The position numbers and the translations under genes were made by a program. A stretch of 64,000 bases of DNA from Drosophila miranda. Taxonomy: Eukaryota; Arthropoda; Insecta; Diptera; Drosophilidae. This document shows, piece after piece, positions 38,497 through 50,800 of the stretch. The stretch's first letter is position 1. Each line of letters starts with the position of its first letter. The stretch is from positions 7,037,501 to 7,101,500 of the forward strand of contig NC_046676.1 of the NCBI RefSeq assembly GCF_003369915.1. The letters are read 5' to 3'. Under the pieces are notes generated by a model that was not told the DNA's origin, made no database searches, and saw nothing but the letters and a program-made list of their open reading frames with translations.

Positions 38497-41400
38497 GTGA
38501 GTGGGGCCCATCCATAAACATACAAAAAACACAAAATGATGCTAATACATTTATTTTGGCAAAAAAAAAAACCAATTCACGTGCTCGGTAAATTTGCATA
38601 TATCCGGAGCTAAATTTAGCTTTCGTTCAGTTAGTCAAAAAACTGAATGGAAACCACTTTTGTGAATGAAAATACAATCATAACACATACATCTCCAATA
38701 TAAGCAATAATATATTTCGAGTTTAAAAAGCGCGCCTTTTGACTTTTTGTCCTACAAGTAATATACGTAGCATTTCGAGAAACTGTTTCATTCCGTAGGC
38801 ACTTACGTTTTTGCTGCTTTTAGAAAAATGTATATTAAAATTGGGAAGATGCTTAAAACGAAATTCCCTATAAATATTAGATATTCGAGGTACGCGAAAT
38901 AGGGTCACTGACAGAAAGCAAAATAATTATATGGGCATTTCCGACAAAAGGTCCACCATGACAATATACCTTAAAAATCAATAAAAACCGAGTTCCATAT
39001 ACTTTTTTTTTTTTTTTATCGATTGACACTTAATTTCTTTCACTTTGATGTGAAAATCTATTCAATTTTATAAAATCAAAAGTCCAGAAAATTATACCAC
39101 TCTCGGCAAAGGTATATTTGTATTTAATTCAACAACTTGCGAAACTAACGCCCAATACTTTATATGCAAGCACAACCCATTCTAAACAGATAGTCTAACT
39201 CAATTCGCAGAGTTTCACAATTTTTTAGCCCAATCTTATAGGTAGGGTATTTAGTAGTTGTCTATTTAAACAACCGTTTATATCGCAAAATATATATCGA
39301 CATAGTGCTCTCTCTAACCGAAAACTGAAAGCACCATACAGGGTGACCACATACGGTACATATATTATATATTTTTTGCATATTTCAACGTCGAAATTGA
39401 GTTAAAGCTACATTAACAGTATATAATGGTATATTTGAACAATATCTTCAATATATTTCAATATATATATACTTAATTTGTATAGTTATATTGCCACCAT
39501 GTCTAGCTCACACAACTTGCAAGTGTTTATAGTTTTCATAGTATTTTCCAGTATTTGCTTGTAGTTTCCAGTATTTTTGAAAGCGCCCTCTTTTCCAATG
39601 CCCCAATGTAGAAAACGTGTAGAAATGCCATTCATAGCCATGTCCCAGGCCACATCGATTACTAATTCGTGATCGAATAACTGATCGTTTGCCATCAAAA
39701 TCTAAATTATTTCAAAAATTCAAAAATTCATGTCAAAACGTGCATAACGGAGGTTTTTTCACACTGGCGCTGCCATGGGGCTTATATGAAACAAATGTTT
39801 TAAATGTTCACCTTCCCTTTCAAGTGTCGCTTTTGATAATTACATACAAATGTAGTTCATATGTAACAATCGCGTAGTTGCGAAGTAAAATTAAGGACTT
39901 TTTGTTGTCCTTTTTTATTTAAACATTATTTTAGACGCAATTACATAAAGATGAGTGCTCAAAATTAATGCGACATTTAGGAAATCGATTCGTCAATCGG
40001 ATAAAACTATGAGCTCAGCGCTGAGAGACCTAGCTAGCTAGTAATATTCAACCGAATATCAAAATCAAGGAATAAGATGGAATCTTAATACAAACAATTC
40101 GTCAGTATATTTTGGTATATTTTGAAACTGACGTATAATTGCAATAAACAATGTCTTACGTCTTTAAATTTTTGTGTTTTAATGTTTGAAACAATTGTTA
40201 TTGCCGACAACTGACCTGTGATATCTGCTTCGCAAGCACCAATGTGGACCTAAATTCATCTCGAATCGCTTGCGGCCAAAGAAGATGTCCGCCCCACTGA
40301 CGCCAGCAGCGGCGGGGGACAGTCCAAAGCAGACACTGCCATGCCCATGCCCCATTGCAGACGCTGTGGATGGGGAGGGCGAGGTTCATCTGTTGCATGC
40401 CGCAGACCCAGCCCTAGCAACTTTGGAGGCGGCTTCTTCGGCGCCCGGCCTGGGTGGGGGGCATATGACCAGCAGCTGGTTGTGGTAAGGCCTTATCATC
40501 TGCCTACATTTGCATGCTTCTCCACACGGTTCTTATCTAAGTTGATTGTGCGGTCTTGAACTGCCCAGCCAAGTCCCCCTCCTTAATGTATTTGTTGATT
40601 CAAGTTCCCTCCAAATTGGAAAGTGTTTCTTTGGTTATATTTTTGATTTGATTCATTCACGTTCGTTCTAATTTTGGAAATTGATTCGTACCACAGCAGC
40701 GGCTTCGTTATCAATTGATTAATTGCTAGCCAAGGCCGCCTCCACGCATGCGCTCACGAAACGCACACTGCCCTGCCATCAGCTGTTTCGAGCGCTGCCC
40801 TGGCTTTTCATGAGACAAACAACCCAAACCAAACCCTGTGCAGCAGTTTTTCAGTTGTCGCTCGACAACGCGATCGCCCGGTGTTGCCTCTGCTCTAGTG
40901 GCTATTGCGTCAATTTTTCCGGCCAGCTGTGTGAAGTAATCAAGAGAAAACTCGGAAGAAAAGTGTCACCGTGACAACGAAAAACAAAAGACCAAGCAAG
41001 CGAATTTCGTTTCAAATCATCGCCTAAATGCATTTCTGATTACCCGTTTTTCCAACGCTGATAAAACACTTTCTCTTTTTCTGTTTAACTTTACCCATTA
41101 TCTCTCCTCGGTGGTGTACAAGCGTTGACACACTTCAGGGCATACAATATTTTGGTGTCTCATCAATCATACACGTGAATACTTTTGTTTGTCTGCGTGG
41201 GCGTGATATTTTCGAAACGAATTCCATTTTGAAAACAAATTTAACCTTGGGCCCTTTAAAAGAACTCGAGGCGGTCTGACTGCATTCCAAAATACTCGCA
41301 CATACAAAACTGCAGTCCCAAAATCGTTACTCGTCGGTTGTCTCCCAGATATGGCCTGTCTCTCGGACATTGATTTGGCGACCCTCCATGAGCATCGGCT

Positions 41401-43750
41401 TAAGCAGCGCTGGCACTATGGCCTGGCAAATTATTCGGACTATCATCATCACCAGGATGGGTTCAATGCCATGACGCGACGTTGCCTGGAGCGTAGTCTG
41501 CATAAACCAGACACAGACCCGAGTAAAGTCCAAAGAGATTTGAATGGCAATAGCCTGGATGCATTTGGCTCGTCTGGCGGCGCCGATAAATCTGATCTGG
41601 ACAACAACTGCTTTGCGTCAGGTATGCAACGGCAACGCTCCGGCACATGGCCGTAAGTCCAGCACCCATTTCCTAGTCGATTAAATTACGCTGTGTGTAA
41701 AGAGTGGATCGGCTTCATAAATTAGAATATGTAATATGAATCAGTTCTTGGGATGCACTGAAACTGTTTTCGATCGAGGCACGGCACGCACGACGTGGAA
41801 TTTCGCAAAGTTTTGAAGAAAAACACTTGTTTGATTGGAATATCATCTCAAGAGGAATTTTTTTACGACGAATATCAAAATTCGGCTAGTGTTTCGATTG
41901 CAGCATAAAGGAAGGTCTGTTTTGTGACTGGTTCTATTCTACCAAAAAGCTTATCAACAGTAAATCGGATTATTTTGATCTCTTCTTTACTTATTCGTTA
42001 GCACAAGAAAGCACTCTCCGACAGCACGAGAGTGAGATCTCTCTCTCTCTCTTCTTTCGCTCTGGCTTCTTTAAAACCTCCATTTGCATTCAAGTCCATA
42101 AACCGTTTTGTAAGATTAGCCATTGCCTTGAAAAGTTCAGAGAACGCTTTCAAAAGTTATTAAAATTTAATAATACATAGTTAAATAGTACATGAATTGC
42201 AGCATGTTTCCAATGAAAGCGGATCAGTCGGTGACTTCAGGGTCATTGTTTCCCCAGCATAGCTCTCTGAGCATTGAGGAGTTTAATAACTTGGGCTGGG
42301 AGCAAGACAACGATTGCAACAACAACTGCATTCGGGGAGATCCAAGGGAAAAAGTGCTCAGAGCACATCGCATTTTTAGGTCTGGGCTTAGATTTATTGT
42401 TTATTTTTATAATCATAAAATATTAAAACATTTTCACTTACCATTCTAGGCGAACGCGCAGCTTGAATGCCCCGTCGCCATTCCAGCAGTTCGGACCATG
42501 CGGACGCATTATGAAAAACTCCGCCATGGTGATGCAGATTCAGGATCCGGCCAGCCAGCGCCTGACCTGGTACAAGCCACCGCTCACAGTCCTAGTGATC
42601 AAGAAGGTCAGCGATGCGTCGGTGCTGGCGCCGTTTGTCCAGCTGGTGGACTGGCTGTTGCAGGAAAAGAACATGGTGGTGTGGGTGGAGTCGGCGGTGC
42701 TGGAGGATGCCCACCTTAATGAGGATGTCAAGTTCAAGTCCATCAGGGAAAAGTTGGTCACTTTCAAGTGAGTCTACATGAGTACGCATCAAAATCAATG
42801 AATTCCAATTTCTTTTTTCTGCCCGACAGGGATGGGCGCGATGATCTAACCGATCGCATCGACTTTATTGTCTGCCTCGGAGGGGACGGCACCTTGCTGT
42901 ACGCCTCCCAGCTGTTCCAGCAATCAGTGCCGCCTGTGATGGCATTCCACTTGGGATCATTGGGCTTTCTCACACCCTTTCGATTCGACAATTTCGAAGA
43001 GCAGCTCACCAGCGTCTTGGAGGGTCATGCTGCACTCACGCTGCGCAGCCGCCTTCGCTGTGTGATGCATCGCAAGGGTGACAAACGGCAGGAGGCCAAA
43101 GTGGAGGCCAACGCAGATGCAAGACCTGCCGCCAACAGCATCCTCGTGCTAAACGAGGTGGTCATTGATCGTGGACCGTCGCCCTATCTCAGCAATATTG
43201 ATTTGTTCCTCGATGGCAAGTACATCACCTCCGTGCAGGGCGATGGCCTGATTGTTTCAACTCCCACTGGGAGCACAGCGTATGCGGCAGCAGCTGGTGC
43301 CTCCATGATCCATCCCTCTGTGCCAGCCATTATGGTGACTCCCATTTGCCCGCACTCTCTGAGCTTCAGGCCCATTGTGGTGCCGGCGGGAGTGGAACTG
43401 AAGGTGTGTAAATAGTTCCCTTTCAATGGTACTATTTGTATTTGATCCACTATTCCCCGTAGGTCTCCGTTTCGCCTGAAAGTCGCAATACTTCGTGGGT
43501 CTCATTCGATGGACGCAACCGTCAGGAGCTGTTCCATGGCGACAGCCTGCGTGTGACCACCTCCATTTATCCTGTTCCCTGTATATGTGCCCAGGATCAG
43601 ATATCCGATTGGTTTGCATCCCTCGCCGATGGACTCCATTGGAATGTGCGCAAGCGTCAGAAGTGCCTCGACGAGTTGTCGGATCTGACGGCATCTGGCT
43701 CCGAGGACACGCTGGACGAGATGGAAAATATGAAATTGTATGATATTTAG
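38318..43750 (+). CDS. NAD kinase, tandem copy 1 (four alternative first exons)
   Basis: Catalytic exons 42450-42767, 42830-43403 and 43463-43750 are shared. They are joined to one of four first exons: A 38318-38496, B 40285-40484, C 41351-41652 or D 42192-42379, giving proteins of 452, 459, 493 or 455 residues. The enzyme phosphorylates NAD+ to NADP+ with ATP. Hallmarks are GGDGT (42879-42893), [15 protein letters not shown], and [20 protein letters not shown] in the NAD-binding half. The body resembles human cytosolic NADK closely, including RTRSL near the N-terminus and [17 protein letters not shown]. The protein ends at YDI. D. melanogaster also has two neighbouring NAD kinase genes (CG33156 and CG6145, from memory), but I cannot say which is this copy. 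Reading frame and phase (2 bases + G) were checked for every first exon. Confidence 0.9.
39339..39349 (-). promoter_or_regulatory. Motif 1-like site
   Basis: TGGTCACCCTG on the minus strand, one mismatch to motif 1, at the left edge of the duplicated promoter-B block. Confidence 0.3.
39530..40284. repeat. Promoter-B block, copy 1
   Basis: About 750 bases here align, with substitutions and small gaps, to about 46205-46985. Landmarks are TAGTATTTTCCAGTATTT, GATTACTAATTCGTGATCGAA, CACCTTCCCTTTCA, CTTGATAATTACATACAAATG, the repeat core, a motif 6 pair, and GCCGACAACTGAC ... TTGCGGCCAAAGAAGA. The block ends exactly at the start codon of exon B. Confidence 0.8.
40101..40122 (+). promoter_or_regulatory. 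Two overlapping motif 6 matches upstream of exon B
   Basis: GTCAGTATATTT and TTTGGTATATTT both fit KTYRGTATWTTT. Confidence 0.45.
40285..40484 (+). CDS. NAD kinase copy 1, alternative first exon B
   Basis: ATG at 40285, GTAAGG donor at 40485, 200 bases. Encodes a Pro/Ala/Gly-rich leader that ends HMTSSWLW. It shares HLLH, AASSAPG, Gly-rich and W-x-W features with 47226-47476. Two motif 6 matches lie upstream (40101-40122). Confidence 0.65.
41351..41652 (+). CDS. NAD kinase copy 1, alternative first exon C
   Basis: ATG at 41351, GTAAGT donor at 41653, 302 bases. Begins [20 protein letters not shown] and ends QRQRSGTWP across the junction. It is clearly paralogous to 49991-50313 at both ends, while the middle has diverged. 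Confidence 0.85.
42192..42379 (+). CDS. NAD kinase copy 1, alternative first exon D
   Basis: ATG at 42192, 188 bases. The donor at 42380 (GTCTGG) is weak, and the intron to the common exon is only 70 bp. Ends HRIFR. The equivalent in copy 2 is 52679-52809, with a 68-bp intron and the ending PRILR. Confidence 0.6.
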
Positions 43751-44682
43751 TACGTATGTATGTAAGTCGCTGCTGGCAATTGTATTCGTGGGCTAAGCTT
43801 CACGGCAGGCTTTTAGTTTTAGTCGAGTCTTTGCAATCGCTTCAATGTAATTCGAATATGTTTAAAATCGTTTCATAGTCTGTAATTTGGTAGAATTTGC
43901 ATATTTGCCAATTATACTCGTATTTACAATATTATGAGCTGAGCCAATTGATTGGCAAACTTTGCTCTTGTAGTTCTTTGATCATTAAGGTTTTTTGCAA
44001 CGTTTTGTATATTTACCTACGTGCAATACTGTTCATTTGGAAGAGGAACACAAAAACTGTCAAATCTTTGTAGAGAGGTAATACCGATTTCATTGTTACA
44101 GAAACACACCCGCAACGAGCATTGCCTTGCCTTTTTCCAATCAACTGAATGTACATATGAGTAAATTCTGTAGTTTAGCTTTATAGTTGTTAGATATTTC
44201 GTATATAGACTCGTTTTGAGCCCCGTCTCTCTGGCGTCTGGCCACTTGTTGCATCTTGCTCACCTCGTGCCTGGCTCGTACGCGGCTGCTGGCCGTGCTT
44301 GCTTTATTTGCTGGCACCACTGATACGCACTTGGGGCTGTCAAAAAAATTTGTTTGCGCTTATTTACATAGAAAATGCGAATTGAAAGTGAAGCCGCCAT
44401 CGCGTAAGTAAGACGACTGTTCGCCAGACGCGCCCTCAGGCCGTACAAGCGAGGCATTACACGGCAAAGATTTTTTGCCATTGTTCGTGATGTGCGATGT
44501 GTTTTTGCCTTTTTTGTGAGCTGAATTCAAGGTGTGCGAATCTGTCGGCGTGTGCGTGCGGCAGGTGTGCGGAGCGTGCTTATCTAGTCATATGAGATTC
44601 ACAAAATCTCCCAACAGTCGACTCTGAGCGTTTCCAGCGTGCGGTTGTGTGTTGTGTCAGTTTGCAGTTAGAATTTGGGAAA
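43751..44682. other. Spacer between the two NAD kinase genes
   Basis: About 930 bases between the copy 1 stop and the first exon A of copy 2. It must contain the copy 1 3' end and the promoter of copy 2 exon A. No clean AATAAA was found close to the stop. Confidence 0.5.
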
Positions 44683-44810
44683 ATGAATCCAGAAGATATG
44701 CAGCGTGCCCGACAAATGGTCAACGTGGAGGCGACACAGCCCTTAGGCTCCCCCACGTCGTTGAGAAGAACGCTGGCTGGTAATTTACTGGACAAGCGTA
44801 CACAGTTTCG
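44683..44810 (+). CDS. NAD kinase copy 2, alternative first exon A
   Basis: ATG at 44683, GTAAGA donor at 44811, 128 bases. [13 protein letters not shown] ... DKRTQFR parallels copy 1 exon A ([13 protein letters not shown] ... ERRKQFR). Confidence 0.75.
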
Positions 44811-47800
44811 GTAAGAAAATGTGCCACAATCCCAAAATGTCCTTGAACAAGGCAGTGCTTCTCTGTTTTCAAATAGTAACTGCTAGTGCTACATCAATGA
44901 GCTTCTTGACATGCTCTTGAGCAGACTGCTTAACAGACTGTTAAGTCATGCTGTACAGAAATAAGCACCACAACCAAGTATTTGGTCTAAAGATGCAGTT
45001 ATTTCTCTTTCAGATTCGGCGTTGTTTCGCCTATGCATATATATTCCGATTTTTATATACACACAATATAGTATAGTTTGAATAAAGAGGCAGCCTATAG
45101 CAAGTTGAATGTGCTGTAGGCCGCACAATTCGCACATGTGGTACCACCGTCGACCTAAATTTCCATTATAATGGTATGCCGTATAGAAACATCCTTTTCC
45201 CATCTGCATCATTTATTGCATTTATATCGTTGCCAGTCATCTCATTTACTTTCAAACAATTCACTTGGCGCGTAGCTCTAGAGATTATCCAACACACTTA
45301 CGTTTCCGTACATTCCGTACAATTTTACGTTTTATGCTTTGGCCTTAGTGGTTTAAACCTTATTTTATATTAATACAACAAAAAGGAATCCAGTCTCTAA
45401 AATTAGCCAATCTCTTAGAAAATTGATTCTGTAATCGTATAAAATTAGAGAGAGCTGAGGGTCCTAGCCAGTGCCACCAGGTTTTCAGAGTCAATATAAG
45501 TGTCATATATATAATAATATAATATAAGAGTAAAAAGTGGCTAAAACCGAAAAAAAAAAATAAACTAAAACTAAATACACCCCAAAAATATAACATTTTG
45601 TGGTATTAGTGATTTTGTTATACTAGCTATAAATATATACAGCTTCAGCTAGGGCTTCTTAAGAACTTAAAAATTATAGGGTAGTCTGAAATTTAACAGA
45701 ACCAAAATGTTGCATAAAAAACGAGATCGGAAAATTTTTGTTCAACAAAAAATCCAGAAAATTTACATTTAAAACAAAAGTATGCTGAATTTATTTTCGA
45801 AATATGCTGAACAGCTTATATAATTTTCTAATTTTATAAGCTAGTCCACTTCTAAAAAAGTAGATCTAGCCTGAAATATGCTAGGCCGGCAGCACTGGTC
45901 CTAGCTTTCAGCACTAACCATACAGTATACATATATGTATATATGTATACATGTTTATATATGTATACATACTGTATGGTTAGTGCTTGCAGGCAACATT
46001 CAACCGAATTAACCCATTGTCGACCAGTGGATACTAAAAAACACTCCACGAAACTGTAACTTGAAGAATTTAAGTGCAGTTCAGGTGAAAGATATCGTGT
46101 GGTTTTTGTAAGTAGAGAGGGTGGATCTACATGATGAATTTTCAAACAGTATTATTTTTCGTGGTATAATTAGTTGTTTACCTGCTTAAATAGAGGGGCT
46201 AAAATTATATCATTTTGTAGTATTTTCCAGTATTTCCGAAGACGCGATATGGACTCACCCTCTTGTCCAATGCCCCAAGTGTAGAAGTCGTGTAGAAATG
46301 CAATTTAGAGACATGTCCCAGGGCAGATCGATTACTAATTCGTGATCGAAATCCTGATCGTTTGGCATCAACATTTTCCAAAATGGGAAAAATGAATGTC
46401 AAAAAATGGATACCGGCACTGGCACTTCCACTTATATGAAAAAAACGGCCAAAAATTTCAAATGTACACCTTCCCTTTCATGTGTCGCTCTTGATAATTA
46501 CATACAAATGTAGTTAATACGTAGCAAATGCGTAGTTACCATGTTCAAACATTAATTTACTGCAAATTTGCATTGACCTTTTTTGTTAAACCTAATTTTA
46601 CAAACAATTCAATAAAGATGGGTACTTTAAATTAAGTATAATTGTAGGGAACTGATTAATAAATCGGATAAAATTATGAGTTTAGCGCTGAGGGTTCTAG
46701 CTATCTAGCAATATTCAACCGAATATCAAAAGCCAAGAATGTGGTGGAATTTGAATACAAATAATTCGTCGGTATATTTCGGTATATTTTGAAACTGTGA
46801 CGTATCGCAAAAGCAATAATTGTTTATTGTTGTTTGCCTTGTTTTCATTGTTGCCTTACGTCTTTAAATTTGTGTGTGTTAACAATGGCCGACAACTGAC
46901 TGGCCTGTGATAACTGCCCCGCAAGCTCCAATGTGGCCCTAAGTTCATCTCGAATTGTTTGCGGCCAAAGAAGAGACCAAAGAGGCAAATGCCAAAAAAT
47001 TCTTTGTGCAACAATAATAAGGGGCAGGGCAGTGTGGAGAAGCTGCAGCAAATCTTTCCGAGAAGGACAGCAGCTTAGGCGGGCCTGTGCAAAGTCTAAA
47101 ACAAAAGACAGGAGCCAGGCGGGTGCTTCGCGTTTGTAGGTCAAACCCGAGCCTTCGACGTGGGTCGTATTTGTATACACCTCCCACTCATACATGCGCA
47201 GGACGGAACAAGTGATTTGACCAGCATGACGTCCTCGTACCACATTATGATGTCTGCAGCCGCCTCGCCAGCTCAAACAGTGCCAAAGGCCAATTCCATG
47301 GCTTCGGGGGGAGTTGGGTCAAACAATTCCAACGGCGGCGGTGGCTCCTACTACGACGATCATGAGAACCACCTGCTGCATGTAAACAGTGGTCGTCTCA
47401 GCAGTGCCGCGGCCTCCTCCGCCCCAGGTCCCACCAATGGGGGGGCCGGCAGCGATGCGGAAATGCGCTGGTGGTGGTAAGTGGACCTATGTTTTTGCTA
47501 CAATACTGTAGTGCACTTGCCATTTACCTGTTAATCAATTAGTGTGTTTGCCAAAATGTTTCGTTTTGAAGTGGTCTGGCAATCCACAGTCTGCAAACAA
47601 AGCCTTTGTTAAGCGACTGTAAACTGTCTGTCTGCCACTGTTATTGCCCTGTTAATGAGTTTATTATTGAGTTTATATAACAGTAAGTCTACAGAGCGCA
47701 CCTGTATATTTGTGTCTCAGTCAAGGGTTTAGTGAGTGAGTTTTATTATAGATGATGGAGTAGCAACTGGCCAATGCCTCACCTTACGAATAGACCATGC

Positions 47801-50800
47801 ACCAGGCACTCGATCAGTCGCGTGGCACTTGCGCTCAGCTCTTGCCCCAGCGATCATATACTTTATACTTTTATTTTAAAATCGGAATCGCACGAAACAT
47901 TTACAATTTAATCACCTTTTTAGCGTCTCAGTTCGGTTTCGCATATTGACTGGACAGCACGGTCGTGTTCGCGCTGCGCTCTCTCTCTCTCCACCGATCT
48001 CGTTGGCACGATCACCCTCAGAGCTCGCGCGATTTGAACGTCCAGCGATCTGTTTCGTTTCGGTCGTTTACCTGGTGGCGCTGGTCAGCTTTAAAGCTAC
48101 CCGCCCCTGTCTCTTCGGCTCCGATTCGCGCCTCGTTTTGTGCTTAAAAGAAAATATAACAATTATATAACGTGTAATTAGAGTAATTTGTTGGTTGTCT
48201 AGCCCCAAAACTTGGCTTACCATTTCTGTGGGTCAGTCCCAGTTTCAGTCCCGTCCCACTTTCGGTTTCTTTCTGTAGGCCAACAGACCGACCCCTATAC
48301 ATTAATCTCCTACCAGAACAATCGACACGACACTATCTTTGCATTGTGGTTTCTATTCAGTTGTACCCATGTGCCTGCTGTTTACGAAAGGCTTCATTAT
48401 CAGCGTAGCGTTATATGCCGGCACGTTGTGTCTAATAAAGGGGGGGGGGGGGGGGGGTTCCTTCGTGTTCGATCTTGTCAATGATAATTACTAATCTTAA
48501 TTACTAGTAGTGCGCATTTTGTTGCTGGCTTGGCTCTTTCAGTTGATTAATTAATTTCGATTTTCTTTGTGCAATAAATCACTTAAAATTCGCTTTATGC
48601 ACTCGTCTATGTACATATGTATTTTGTCAGCTCTAAGTAGAGGGTGTGCCTTGTCTCCTTTGTTTATTTTACACAAGCAATTTCAATGATTTGTAATAAT
48701 TTACTTTTTGCTTCCTGGTGGCAGTACGAGTAGAAGACAAAGGGAACTATGGATCACGCGATCCACTAATTAAATTGAATGTTATTTTTTTAATGATTTG
48801 ATTCTTGTGATGCAATCTTTTACGTAATCAACTACTTCCATACAAAAGATTTCCATCAGATTCGGATTCATTCGTAAAATTCAAAATCAGTTTAAGCCAA
48901 GCTGAGGGAAGACTTATACATATATGTATATCTTGCGTAGAAATTTGACCTTCCATGTCCACTCAAGAGAATCGACCTCTGTTAATGAACTGTTAATGAG
49001 GCACTCTAAAAGAGACCGAAAATTATCTTTGTACACACAGGTCACGATTTCCAGACTAATGGCCCGCGATACTGTTATGCCCAAGTGGGCTGTGAGCTTT
49101 ATAACAATTTAATTGTGGACTAAGTGAATGTTTTTTCGAGTTTTCCCTATTAAAAGGTCTTTGACCAACGCTGTGACCAAAAAAAAAGCCTCAAATATGA
49201 TTAATTGTGTTCATATGTTTCGCTAAATACATAACTACATGAGTGCTGTAGTTTTAAATTTAGCTTGTGCAAGGTACAGACTGCAAATTAATGTATACTT
49301 GACATGCTTTTTGGGCTTAGCCCAGCTATAAATGTTGGCCAAGTACGTTGCTTCCATCCCTCTTATGCTTGAACGGAAGCTGGCTAATGACGCATTAAGC
49401 CTTGGCCCTTTCATCTCCCCCACTCTGCAGTCCTCTCTCTTTCTCTCTGGCTCTTTTTGATAGCTCTTTGTTGACGTCAAAGCCGGAACTACGCAAAGTC
49501 CGTTATGTTGACCAAAAAAATTAATGAATAAACAACTATTTTATGGCCAATAACAAATTTATTTTGCACAAATTTCCAAATAAACGGAAACCGGTTAGAT
49601 ACTATACTAAATCCAGACGTATTTAAAGTCGGATCGTTTTTTTTTTGTTTATCAACTTTTACCCACGCGGCAAAGGCTGAAGACCACCGATATCACTCTT
49701 TATCATAAAAAATGGGTGGTGCATTCTTGTGTTCGTGCGTGTTTCTGGTTATTTGGTTAACAAAAACTGTTAACGCCTTTACAATAAGGGGAGCAAGGTC
49801 GATGTTGTTTACCGTTTTGCCCAGCTCAGGGACGTTTTGGGCGAGTTGGGACCCAGAAATGTGAAGTGAAATGAAATGGGAACTAATATTCCAGTGCTTT
49901 TCAGTTGATTGAACCAAACAAAAATGTGTTAGAACAAAACGTTGATTAATTGATTGTTTGACGACAAATCTGTGTGAATCGTAAAGTGATATGACGTGCC
50001 TTTCGGACATTGATCTGGCAACCCTGCACCAGCATCGTCTGGAGGAGCGCTTCAGTTATAAGCTGGCCTGGAGCGGCACAGCCCATCAGCAGACCCAATA
50101 CAATGATCTACTGGTGCGGCATAATGCCTCCCTTAAGCGGCAAAGAATCATCCAGCACAAAGCAAACCAGGCGAGTTCCAAGCCCAGGGAACAAGGCGAA
50201 TCCACAACAAACACGGCCAGTAATCAGAATAGCCAGCTGACCAAGTCCGAGGACGAGCATGACGATGGCTACTTTGATTCATCAACCCGACGCAGGCGTA
50301 GTGGCACCTGGCCGTAAGTACTTCGCTGTTCGAACCCATCCCATTCCGTCGTAAGCGATTCGATAACCCTGAACGTCGGGCAACAGCCCAAAAAACAATT
50401 GTGGCAATGTTATCAGGACATCGGACATTTGTTCGGAGCATGCTCTGATAGGAGAGGCGGCTGGTGGCTCTCTAATCAAGTATTGCCTTGTCATTGGCCC
50501 TATCGGGTCGACTAAGGCGTAAAAGGCGTTGTGTGCATTCAGGCGCTTTGCTTATCAATTGTTTACTCAGATAGAAAAAAGCAACTAATTTAAGTAAATA
50601 TCACGTATGCATAATCAGAATTTATTGATTTTCACATGTCAGCATGATGATCACCAAAAATGTCGATATGTGCAGAGATCTTAGTGGACTGATCTAAAAT
50701 CGAAGTAATTTTAGAAGTCCTTGACCTTTCTGCATAGTTGAGTGCTTGCAGCGCGTTTTTTCATTATTTTTGGCCAAAAAACAAACAAGTTTTTAAACAC

